A DNA stretch of 64,000 nucleotides, taken from contig MCGO01000042.1 in the NCBI GenBank assembly GCA_002104985.1, positions 186,001 through 250,000 on the forward strand, in the 5' to 3' direction. The translations under genes and the position numbers were made by a program. Positions 1 through 8,679 of this stretch are shown here, in pieces. Within the stretch, counting starts at the first letter, position 1, and the number at the start of each line of letters is the position of its first letter. Source of the DNA: Rhizoclosmatium globosum. Taxonomy: Eukaryota > Chytridiomycota > Chytridiomycetes > Chytridiales > Chytriomycetaceae. Under the pieces are notes generated by a model that worked only from the letters and a program-made list of their open reading frames with translations, did not search any database and was not told the origin of the DNA.

Positions 1-38
1 TGAGTTTTGCTGGGTCATCAAAATTCATTATGACTTAC

Positions 39-498
39 CACTTGCATACTCCATAACAAGACCAATGTACGCATCTGTTTCTACGACTTCTATCAATTTA
101 ACAATATAAGGATGATCCAGGGCCTGTAGTTGTTGGAGGGTTGGATTAGATTATCGATGAAACAGACAACGCAAGGTGGGTGGCAAGAGTACCTGGAGCA
201 TTGAGATTTCCCGCATTACTTTCGCCCTTCGAGCAGCTGTTGAAATGCGCTCCTTTTTGAGCAGCTTTATGGCAACCTAAACAAGGAGGGACAGTCAGAT
301 CTTTCCAGGGCAAGTGCATTCAAGTGCAAGTGCGTTCCAGGTAAGGCCGAGGGTACACACCTCCTTCTTTGTCTTTGAGTGGATTGACAGTTTGACCTTT
401 CCGAATTCGCCCTCGCCGACAGTTCGTTTGAGAAGATAGGGCCCGAACTGTGGCTGGCTCGACTTCTTTGCTTCCTTTGGCGCTGCAGCTTCGCCCAT
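39..498 (-). CDS. CAMK-family Ser/Thr kinase, 5' part (gene runs off the left edge)
   Basis: Minus-strand gene with three exons visible (361-498, 193-276, 39-123) joined by GT-AG introns. The product starts MGEAAAPKEAKK and carries the glycine-rich ATP loop GEGEFGKVKL, then VAIKLLKKE with the ATP-anchoring lysine, then ALDHPYIVKLIEVVETDAYIGLVMEYASG, i.e. kinase subdomains I-V. The rest of the domain lies outside the window. It is a close paralogue of the next kinase (818-3033), with the exon 1/2 junction at the same codon, so the pair looks like a tandem duplication. The GEGEFGKVKL loop is typical of fungal Kin1/Kin4-type CAMKL kinases, which act in polarity and spindle-position control. That assignment is by family resemblance only. 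Confidence 0.85.
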
Positions 499-817
499 TT
501 TAGACTTGTTTTTGTTTGATTCGAAAGGGCAGAAAAGTCGGTTCCGATGCGGCGATCAGTTGGGCGGCGTCAGGCAAGGTGGTGGTGGTGCTGATGATAT
601 TGCTGCGTGCAAATTGCCAACCCTGTGTTTCCACCGAAAGAAAATGAAGTTGACAAGCCAAATTCACACAATTCTGTAATGCTTCCCAACCAAAAATACG
701 TTCCAAGCATTATTAAAACACATTACACAGGCCGACATTGAGTTACAATAACTGTTTATACAGGAAGCAAGAAGAACAAAAAAAAAGTCTCATTAGAAGG
801 CATAGTTCTGCATTTCA

Positions 818-3033
818 TCAAAGTGGCAGGTTCCCCACCACAGTAGCATAGAGTCGTTTGAAAGCCCACTTATCACCCTTCAACCGCCTGAAGTCAACAA
901 CATACATTCCAGGCATATCCTTCACCTTCTGGATTTCAACAGTGAACGAAATCTCTTCCTCTACCACACTCAACGGCTGCGTCGCAGCCGTCGCAGCCAA
1001 ACTGTCGTCAGGTCCCGCGTATCCCTTACTCGCTCCTGACCCAAACGAGGACACAAAGTTCCTGATTCTTGATTTGAGGGAAACAGGGAAACTGCTGACG
1101 ATTTGGTTCATTTTAGGATCTGTGACGTCCGACTTTTTGATTCCAGTGTCTGCGGGCGGTGCTGCTGCTGCTGGTGCTGGAGAGTCTGTTCTATCCGCAT
1201 CTTCCAACACTACGACTGTATTTGGGGAATCAATCTTGACTCCCCGTGGTTTCAACAATTTCAACTTGTATTCGCCGGCACCGGAACCATTGTTTTCAAC
1301 AACGCAATTCAGCTTGGATTCAAAATACATTTCGAGGTCCATAAGCAAATCGAGGGGTTCTTTGCTTGAAAGTGCATTTTTGTCGAGTGCTCCACTGTGG
1401 ATTTGCAGTTTACGCTCTTGCTCGATACCGTCTCCTTTACTGTAGTCTGAATTGGATAGGAATAGGAAAGAGAGGGTCGGCCTTCGGCTGAAACTTGAGA
1501 GGCTGTCTCTGAAACGCTGTTTTGCTTTGTCGGAAGCTGGGTACGTTTGTAAACCTTCCAGTGAACCAGTTTCCTTTCTTTGAGCTGACGGATGTACCGC
1601 GTTGCATTGGAATAGGTCTGTGGAAACATATTTCAAATCAATTTAGGGTTATCTTTGATTTGTGGGGAAAAAGACACAAGGCACTCACGCAGGTCGTTCC
1701 TCCTTCTTTTCAGTGACAATCGAAATGCTATCTGGAACTGTAGAAGTGCTTCCATCCGGTGACGAATTGTCCTGGGTTTGCTCTGCGGCTTGCGCAGCGT
1801 TGGCGTATCCAAACTTTTTCAGTCTGCGAACAAGCTCCTCTTGGAAAATCTCTGCCTCTGGTGCCAGCCATCTTTAGAAGAGAGTTAGGTTTATGAAAGA
1901 ATGGTAGATGAGAGATAACGTACGCATGACCCATCACATCTGACATTTTCGCACGGTATTTTGGATCAGGTACCAACATAGTGCTCATCAAGCTACGAGC
2001 AAGTCCAGAGATGAAAGTGGGGTATGTCAGCTGCGTTGTTCGAATGTATTGGTAGAGGAGCTGAATGTTTTCTGAATCGGGGTTGGACGGATCGTCATCG
2101 TACGGCAGGTAGCCACAAAGCATTCCATATAGAATAACTCCACAACTCCAAATATCGACGGAAACACCGACATAATCCTGATTATGGTTTCGATATCTTA
2201 ATTTTGAGATAGTTGGCTGATTTTACATACACTGCTTTGAACCAGTTCGGGAGCGGCATAAGAAGGACTGCCGCACTGCGTCAGCATATGTTCTGAGTGT
2301 GTATTGGCGAAACCAGGTCGGAGATAAGAATATTGTTTCCGGGACCAAGGAGCAGGTTTTCCTATGAGGTAGTTCAGCATCAATCAAGTCACCGCCGACC
2401 ACGAATGCACCCACCAACTTGAGATCTCTGTGAACAATGCCCAATGAATGCATGTAGCTCACACCTAGAACAATCAAATGAGATTGATAAGGGTTTCAAG
2501 TCCAGCCCAGTGCGCTCACCTGAAATGACCTGCGCAAAGAAGCGCCGTCCCTCGGGCTCCTTCAAGTAACCGTTTGGTTGTGCCATAATGTAGTGGAACA
2601 GTTCACCGCCTGCCGAATGTTAGCGAAAAGGGTGGCGTTACAGCATCACCACCAGCACACACCTGGAGCATATTCCAGGACAAGGCCAATGTACGCATCT
2701 GTTTCAACGACTTCAAGCAGGGACACAATGTACGGGTGATCAAGGGCCTGCATCATAGTGATCTCACGCATGATCTTCTTCCTGTCGTTTGTGTTCTTTA
2801 CGCGGTCCTTCTTGAGGAGCTTCACGGCGACCTGGGCATGATTTGTCATCATCGACCGTGAGGCGACGGTGGCGGCGGTGACTCACCTCCTTCTCGGTGC
2901 GCGAGTCGATTGCCAACTTGACCTTTCCGAACTCGCCCTCGCCGACTGTGCGCACGAGAAGATACGGTCCAAAGTGCGAGGCCTTCTTTTTGCTGCTCTT
3001 TCCGGTTGAGGACGATGGAGGCAGTGCAGCCAT
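818..3033 (-). CDS. CAMKL-type Ser/Thr protein kinase with C-terminal KA1-like domain
   Basis: The kinase domain is assembled from exons 2887-3033, 2663-2831, 2520-2609, 2415-2464, 2231-2361, 1924-2177 and 1689-1871. Visible motifs are GEGEFGKVKL (ATP loop), VAVKLLKKD (catalytic Lys), GIVHRDLKLENLLL (catalytic loop), ISDLGFAN (DLG in place of DFG), CGSPSYAAPELV (activation loop, APE) and DIWSCGVILYGML. The C-terminus (about 818-960) ends with a KA1-like block, VEIQKVKDMPGMYVVDFRRLKG to GNLPL, as in MARK/Kin1 kinases, where KA1 binds acidic membrane lipids. The frame between the exon ending at 1689 and the KA1 exon does not join cleanly: two reading frames look coding around 1450-1630, so a further intron or a one-base error is likely there. 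DLG for DFG is an uncommon but tolerated variant. Confidence 0.88.
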
Positions 3034-3282
3034 TGGTGGTTGGTGGTTGGTTGGTGGTGGTGGTGGTGATGCTTTGGAGAACCAAAAAGCGAGGGCTTGT
3101 ACTGTTGCAGCCAAGATCAAAAGTGTCTTTCTCCATCTTAATAAGAAATAAATAAAATAAGGATTAAATGGATTAACAGTTGTCATGGCGGGGAGTTTTT
3201 AGGACCAGGGGCCACTCATCCCGCCCTGATTCAAGTACATCAAGAACAACTATCGAAAAGTAATACAGAACCAATTCAAAGA

Positions 3283-3847
3283 ATGCTCTTTTCTACAGTG
3301 TCTCTCCTCCTTGTCGCCTCTGCCTTCGCTGCCGACGCTCCTGCTGCAACAGTTGCAAATCCAGTCGCCCAACTGCAAACAGTCCTCAGGCCGCTATCAC
3401 GAATGCTCCTTCTGCACCTGAGGCTTCTCCATTCAACGTTCTTGGATTCATTCAAAGCATGACCCCTTGTGCTACCTCTTGCCTTTCCCAAGTTCCCCAG
3501 CTTGTCAACAGCATCAACTTCAGTTCCTCAAATGGCCTTTCCGCTGAAGCTGCTCAACTTTGTGTAAGTCGTGAAACATGTCCGGTTCTTTAATGTCGCT
3601 AACTTGTATTCTGGAATTTGTTTAGTACCAAAACCAAAACCTTATCAGCACTTGCGCTTCAACGTGTGGATCCTCAGTTTTGTCTAGTTTGGCAGCTTCT
3701 TGTGCCACTGTTGGTCTACTCAACAATAATGGAGCTGGACCAAGTCCGCTGGCAACTGTCAGAGCTGCAGCTTCAAGCCCCAGTGTTCAGCCTCTCCCAA
3801 ACTTACTTTTCATTGGTAGCATTCTTATCATCCTTTTTGCATTCTAA
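3283..3847 (+). CDS. Small secreted six-cysteine GPI-type protein, array member 1 (one frame break)
   Basis: Start MLFSTVSLLLVASAFAAD is a clear signal peptide. After a short Ala/Pro linker comes a cysteine domain: PCATSCLSQVPQ, then a cysteine at the exon end (3563, donor gtaagt), then exon 2 from 3626 with STCASTCGSS and AASCAT. A Ser/Ala-rich stretch and a hydrophobic tail (LLFIGSILIILFAF) follow, as expected for GPI anchoring. The cysteine spacing is C-x3-C, C, C-x3-C, C. The signal peptide and the cysteine domain are in different frames. The change falls near 3375-3395 and equals one missing base. A 38-nt intron (GT..AG) could also join them but is shorter than other introns here. First of five paralogues. 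The spacing resembles CFEM or elicitin folds but has too few cysteines for CFEM (eight). Function unknown. Confidence 0.75.
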
Positions 3848-4367
3848 ATAAAATCATCATGTATATCTCCTTTCAAGTTTCTAAAATACAGTACTGTATG
3901 TTGAACACTACACTGAACAATACTTATCGTGAAAGTTATTGAAGGAACACTCTTAAAATAGTATACATTAAGAAGAACCTTAAAGTGTCCATATTAATCG
4001 CACCTCGTGTCATCGAACACACAAGAATGGATAGGCAACAAGTATCAAAAACGGAAAAGCGGGGGAAAATCATGTAATAAGCAATATATTACTTCGGAAA
4101 ATTCAGGAAGTTTGTAAGATCCTGGAAAGTTTTCAGAACCAAGGTTCATTCGGTCAGCAAGTCAACTCCACAAGATCTTATCGAATGGTCCCATGTGACA
4201 TTTTATGACGAGGGATGTGGCCAGCCACGCAACGCTAAAAAGACCCGATTAATTTAAGTGGGCGGGTCATTTCCTCAGCCAAGAATCATCCAAGTCAGCT
4301 AAGCAAGTACAAAATCTCTTACTGAATCCACAGTACCGCGTCAAAACATTCACCTTATTCCTCAATA
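3848..4367. other. Spacer between array members 1 and 2
   Basis: No coding sequence seen. It begins with an AATAAA-like signal just after the stop of member 1 (aaataaaatc). Near its right end it has a GGCGGGTC box (about 4261-4268), about 105 bp upstream of the next start codon. Confidence 0.6.
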
Positions 4368-4996
4368 ATGCGCGTTCTTCTCACCGCCTCAGTCCTCCTC
4401 GCCACCACTCAAGCCGCAGCCATCATCCCATCCCCAACTCGAAACACAGACACAAACCCAATCGCAACAATACACCCTCGAGATACTTCAACAGACACAG
4501 CAGCAACGTCAACGTACACCCTGGATCCTCTTAGCGCAGTCTCAGTCATTGCAGGCGTCGCCATGCCAGGAATCGTTGGAATCGTATTCACAATCTCGTC
4601 GTGGGCGGCAGCAGCGAATCCATGCGTGAATCAGTGCTTGAATCAGGTTCCGGCAGTGGATCCAAACAGTCCTAGTAGTGTACAGGCCTATGTGTGAGTC
4701 ACTATTCCAACCTTTGTTTTTTTCCCGTCCGAATGAAGGTGGGGGCTGAACTTGGAGGCTAATATTCGCTGTTTTTTTTTTTTTAGAGTAATACGCAGCT
4801 TTTGAGTACGTGTTCTACGTCGTGTCCGGGGAATCCGCTGATTGCGTCGTTGGTGAAGGCTTGTAACACAACTCAGGTTGGTGCTTTGTCGTCTGGACCA
4901 CAACCTGTAGCAAGTAGCTCTGCAATGAGAACGTGGTTCGTCACTGACGCGTTGATGTATTTGGTTGAAGTGATTGTTGGGTATGAGCAAAGATGA
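4368..4996 (+). CDS. Small secreted cysteine-domain protein, array member 2 (third cysteine lost)
   Basis: Signal peptide MRVLLTASVLLATTQAAA, a Thr/Ser/Asp-rich linker, a hydrophobic stretch (VIAGVAMPGIVGIVFTISSW), then NPCVNQCLNQVPAV. Exon 1 ends at 4693 (gtgagt). Exon 2 starts at 4789 and gives NTQLLSTCSTSCPGN and VKACNT. The intron sits at the same place in the domain as in members 1, 3, 4 (second repeat) and 5. In the paralogues the residue before the intron is Cys; here the codon across the junction gives Val, so the third cysteine appears to be lost. The C-terminus (WFVTDALMYLVEVIVGYEQR) is a poor GPI signal, and the internal hydrophobic segment could anchor the protein instead. Function unknown. 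Confidence 0.72.
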
Positions 4997-5218
4997 CTTG
5001 ATGATGATGTTTCTTTTGTTTTTTGATTATAATACATTGCAATAATTCATTTTCTCCTATTAATACAATGAGATGCGTTTGTTTGCTCTGAACTTCCAAT
5101 GAACCCGTTTGCTCCATTCGGCATCCGGATCCCGCCAAGAATCGCGCCACTTGGATTATTTCCTGAACCAGAAAAGAACTCTGCTGCACACAATCTCATC
5201 CACAGTATTCCAAAAACT

Positions 5219-5958
5219 ATGAGAAGTCAAGTCTTTCGAATCATTTTCACCATCATCATCGGGATAGCTGCTGTACATGGCGGGGAAACACTCAGCAATG
5301 AAGTTCCCGACGAACCAACAGGATATTATGACACTGACATTCAGATTCTTGAGTCTCTCAACCATTCAGACTTCTTGATGATTTCTCGATACTTGAATCC
5401 AAATGCCCTGGAAGACAAGGAAGTTTCGGAAAGATTGGTTCAGTTACAAGTAGAGCTGCAAAGGCAAAACCAAAAACGACAAAAGGAAAAGATGCCAACA
5501 AAGTCGTTGCAGCCATTGTTAAAATTGCAACGAAAGATTTCAAAGCTATTGGATTGATTAGCAAGATGATTTCTCAAACGAATCCGTGTTTGACAACTTG
5601 CTTCACAAAGCTTCCACCTTTGGATCTTGCGAATACTTCTAGCGTTCACGCGTTCTGTGTGAGTTTTCTAACTGTTTAATCGGTAATATACTGATATTAT
5701 CGGTTAGAATCATACAGAAGTAATGAAGGCTTGTAAGAAATCGTGTCCGAATCTCATCTTCTCTCCGGCCTCCTTGCAGCATGCAATGAAACGAAAATGT
5801 CAACCACAAGTAAAACAACGTGGCCGCCAACGGCTCGCAAAACAAGCACGAAATTCCATCCATCTTTTTCAACAAATAGACCGCAACCTATTGCAAACAA
5901 TGCATTAAGCTCATCATTATTGTTTGGATTCTTAGCCTGTTTATTTTGGACTCTTTGA
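5219..5958 (+). CDS. Small secreted cysteine-domain protein, array member 3 (two frame breaks)
   Basis: Signal peptide MRSQVFRIIFTIIIGIAAVHGG, a charged linker, then in a second frame a Lys-rich stretch and NPCLTTCFTKLPPL...HAFC. Exon 1 ends at 5658 (gtgagt). Exon 2 from 5708 gives NHTEVMKACKKSCPN. The rest of the domain (LLSGLLAACNETK), a Thr/Ser/Pro linker and the hydrophobic GPI-type tail (SSLLFGFLACLFWTL, stop at 5958) lie in a third frame. Breaks at about 5430-5450 and 5745-5760 each equal one missing base. The protein is complete in content once the frames are read in turn. Either the gene is a young pseudogene or the sequence carries consensus errors; the same kind of break in essential genes of this window favours error. 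Confidence 0.65.
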
Positions 5959-6095
5959 TAGTAAATAAAATGAACTTTGACGTTTTTAAGAGGGTGTTGA
6001 ACACTTGCATTCGTTGGGATGCTTCCTCGTCCTTCCCGCCATATTCAAACACTCGAGATAAAATCCCACCATACCAAAAATAATCCATCAACCAA

Positions 6096-6821
6096 ATGCA
6101 TCAGTGTTTTACCGTCCTTGTGTTGAGCCTTTGCGCGTGTGCTGTTGTCGCTTCAAACTCAAAGGTTTGTAAACTGGTTTGAACAGCCGAACCTAAAATC
6201 AATCAATCTCAGGCACAAGCATCACCAGCTGCCGACCCAGAAGCATTAGTGAATGGCTTCGCATCCGCTGCTGGATCACTCGAAACGATCATTACATCCA
6301 CAGCGTCGCAGAACTGTGTCAACAACTGTCTCAACAAAATGCCGGCTCTCAATGTATCCTCTCCAGCCAGTGTGAAGGCGTTTTGCGGGAACACGGAAGT
6401 CATCAATAGCTGTAAATCAGCATGTGCGGGTTCAGCACTGTTAGCGAATTTGAACGCGGAATGCTCGAGCCTTGTCTCTGCGACTGCTTGCCAGGCACAA
6501 TGTCTCAATCAGATTCCTCAAGTCAACATTACTTCTATGGAGAGTGTGGCCAGCTTTTGTGTGGGTCGTTCGTATGTCTTTCATCGAGTATCTAATGCCT
6601 TTGCTTAGAATAACAAAATGCTGTTGAGTGTCTGTCAATCAGCATGTCCGAACTCGAATCTGTTATCTGCAATTTTGGGTTACTGCGCGTCTATCGCACC
6701 GAACCCGAACCAAAGCCCTTTACCGACGGCACGAGAGCCATCAAACAGTGCGGGATATCGAATCGTTCATTGGACCGCGTTTCTTGCACTTCTTGGATCC
6801 ATCTTTCTTCTCCTAAACTGA
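6096..6821 (+). CDS. Secreted GPI-type protein with two tandem six-cysteine domains, array member 4
   Basis: Three exons, 6096-6164, 6213-6560 and 6609-6821, with no frame problem. The product has a signal peptide (MHQCFTVLVLSLCACAVVAS) and two tandem domains. Domain 1 is NCVNNCLNKMPAL...AFCGNTEVINSCKSACAGS...NAECSS. Domain 2 is ACQAQCLNQIPQV...SFC, then after the intron NNKMLLSVCQSACPNS...LGYCAS. Spacing is C-x3-C-x18-C-x8-C-x3-C-x12-C in both. Domain 1 has no intron, while domain 2 keeps the family intron right after its third cysteine. A Pro/Thr linker and the tail WTAFLALLGSIFLLLN suggest a GPI anchor. This member best defines the domain, because the repeat unit is visible within one protein. 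Function unknown; a cell-surface or spore-wall role is inferred only from the architecture. Confidence 0.85.
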
Positions 6822-7015
6822 TTGCACATTCACGATCACATCACATTGAAATAAAAACATTATCATTATACCATTAAATTCAAGAGAAGCGATTACATAA
6901 TTTCCGGCGGGTCTTAAAAACCTGTTTGTGGCTGGGAGAAAAAAAAAGTCCCGTCCTGGATGCCTGTCAAAGAAGTAACGATCCCCATCGCGAAAATAGC
7001 CTCCCAACGGCACGA

Positions 7016-7246
7016 ATGCGGGTCAACCCTTTCCCAGCTATCCTTCTCCACGTCGTCATTCCTCTTTTGATGGCAGCATATATCTTTCAAGTGGCCCAGG
7101 CAGAGGAGATTGCATCCTTCCATCTATTCTCACACCACCTTCCGATCATACGGCAGGCAAAGTTGTCGACTTCTTCAAGTTCGAAAAAGTCTCGCACATG
7201 TTGTAATGGGCCTCGTCATAAACGAGGTTTTCCAAGTGTCTTCTGA
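7016..7246 (+). CDS. Possible small secreted protein in the array
   Basis: An ORF of about 76 residues starting MRVNPFPAILLHVVIPLLMAAYIFQVAQA, which reads as a signal peptide, followed by a short Ser/Lys-rich stretch with one CC pair. It lacks the six-cysteine domain. It lies between two array members and has a GGCGGGTC box about 110 bp upstream, like member 2. It may be a truncated family member, an unrelated secreted peptide or chance. The 3' part reads plausibly in more than one frame, so the end is uncertain. Confidence 0.3.
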   Translation: MRVNPFPAILLHVVIPLLMAAYIFQVAQAEEIASFHLFSHHLPIIRQAKLSTSSSSKKSRTCCNGPRHKRGFPSVF

Positions 7247-7476
7247 TGCAATTGCCAAAACTGTTGTATTTATGTATATATTTAATGCCCCCCACACGTA
7301 TATAACCAATAAAGCTGTATATATTGCTTAAAAAGAGTTCTATCAGGTTGAATGTGACCTCAGTTGATGGGTACAACCCTGGTTCCGTCTGTTGATCCCG
7401 CCCGAAACTGCAACAACTCCCTGTTCCCAGTATCCTACCGTAAAATCATTCTCAAAAAACAACACGTACCGGATTG

Positions 7477-8027
7477 ATGCTCCTATTCAGCCATCAACTC
7501 TTGACAGCGTATATTGCAGTTCTCGTATTAGTCAATGCCGCGCCAGGTCCCATCAACAAAGCCCAATCGACAGCCGCCGCAGGAGTTATTTCGAATTCCA
7601 AGAACGATGCTGCAGCTGCTGCCCACCAACAACGACAGGTGGATTCTTTGACAACATTCTAAACAGCTTGTCAAGCCCTTGCATGACAACCTGCCTAAAG
7701 CAGCTTCCCAACGTGATTAGTAATGTTGCAAGCAGTGGCTCCATTTCCTCTGGCATCTGTGTAAGTGTTTGATAAGTGTTCGAATTATGGGTCTTGATCA
7801 TTTCACAGTCCGACATGGGTGCAATCAAAGCATGCAACCAAACCTGCGCAAATTCCACACTGTTTGATCTTCTTGTAACAGAATGCGCATCTGTGAATGC
7901 TCAAAATGTGCCTGCTGTTACGCAAGTTGTGATACCTGGAGGAGTACCAGCTGGACCCTTCAACAGTGCTGCCATGACATCAACCACTTTATTGAGTGCA
8001 TTATTCACCTTATTCTACCTTCTTTGA
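7477..8027 (+). CDS. Small secreted six-cysteine GPI-type protein, array member 5 (one frame break)
   Basis: Signal peptide MLLFSHQLLTAYIAVLVLVNAAPG, an Ala/Gln-rich linker, then in another frame GGFFDNILNSLSSPCMTTCLKQLP...SSGIC. Exon 1 ends at 7760 (gtaagt). Exon 2 from 7809 gives SDMGAIKACNQTCANS...VTECAS, a Val/Pro/Gly linker and the hydrophobic tail TTLLSALFTLFYLL. All six cysteines are present, with C4-C5 spacing x3 and C5-C6 spacing x12. The frame change at about 7630-7640 equals one missing base. A weak GT (gtccca) to AG (acgacag) intron would also join signal peptide and domain in frame (APG to GGFFD), so splicing cannot be excluded. The last 3' UTR bases run up to the Nudix gene. Confidence 0.72.
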
Positions 8028-8135
8028 GACTACATGATTTCAATAAACAATGCTGCATTCTGACATTACCAATTTATTTGTTGGAACGTGCCCTTTGTTT
8101 TGTTTTTTCCGCGCTGAAACTAAGTAAACCAATTG

Positions 8136-8653
8136 ATGCAGGCCGCCCGATCAGGCCGAGAGCGACAAGTGTACACCAGCGACGGCGTCCGAAAGGTGTG
8201 CGGCGTTGTCCCGGTTCTTCCCGATGGACAGATTGTGATGGTGTCGTCTGCGAAGCGGGTTGGCGACTTCATTCTTCCCAAGGGCGGCGCCGAGACCGAC
8301 GAGACGGCGCCGCAGTCCGCAATTAGAGAAGCCTTCGAAGAGGCCGGAATACGAGGAACCCTGCGCCCAAATTGCCTCTGCTCTTTCAGAAACGAGAAAG
8401 TGAACAAAGAGACTGGACTGCCAACGTCAGAGTTCCACTTTTACATCATGGGTGTGTTGCCTTCCATTCCACTCCATTTCTCATGATTCTTTTGGTGCTA
8501 GATGTCACTTCACTGGAATCGGACTGGCCTGAAGCTGCTTTGCGAACAAGGGCTACCTTCACGCCTTCTGAAGCACTTGATATCTTACTCAAACACAAGT
8601 CAAATTCTTTGTACGTTGCCATGCAGGCTTATATTACAAGTCAAGAACAATAA
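8136..8653 (+). CDS. Nudix hydrolase, diphosphoinositol polyphosphate phosphohydrolase type
   Basis: Two exons, 8136-8451 and 8502-8653. The Nudix box is intact: GGAETDETAPQSAIREAFEEAGI, matching GX5EX7REUXEEXGU, with the metal-binding REAFEE core. The flanking sequence (SGRERQVYTSDGVRKVCGVVPV and VSSAKRVGDFILPKGG) is that of the DDP1/Aps1 group, which hydrolyses diphosphates of inositol pyrophosphates and diadenosine polyphosphates. A length of about 155 residues fits that group. The start at 8136 (MQAARSGRERQV) follows an in-frame TTG. The gene ends 26 bp before the stop codon of the convergent GCP2 gene. Substrate choice is inferred from the family. Confidence 0.88.
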
Positions 8654-8679
8654 ATTAATACATAATTGGGTGGGGGAAA

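Noticed and set aside
4409..4591. Minus-strand ORFs inside the cysteine-protein array
   Set aside because: They are antisense shadows of signal-peptide and linker sequence without codon or motif support.
7883..8326. 147-codon plus-strand ORF overlapping array member 5 and the Nudix gene
   Set aside because: It is an out-of-frame reading across two well-supported genes.
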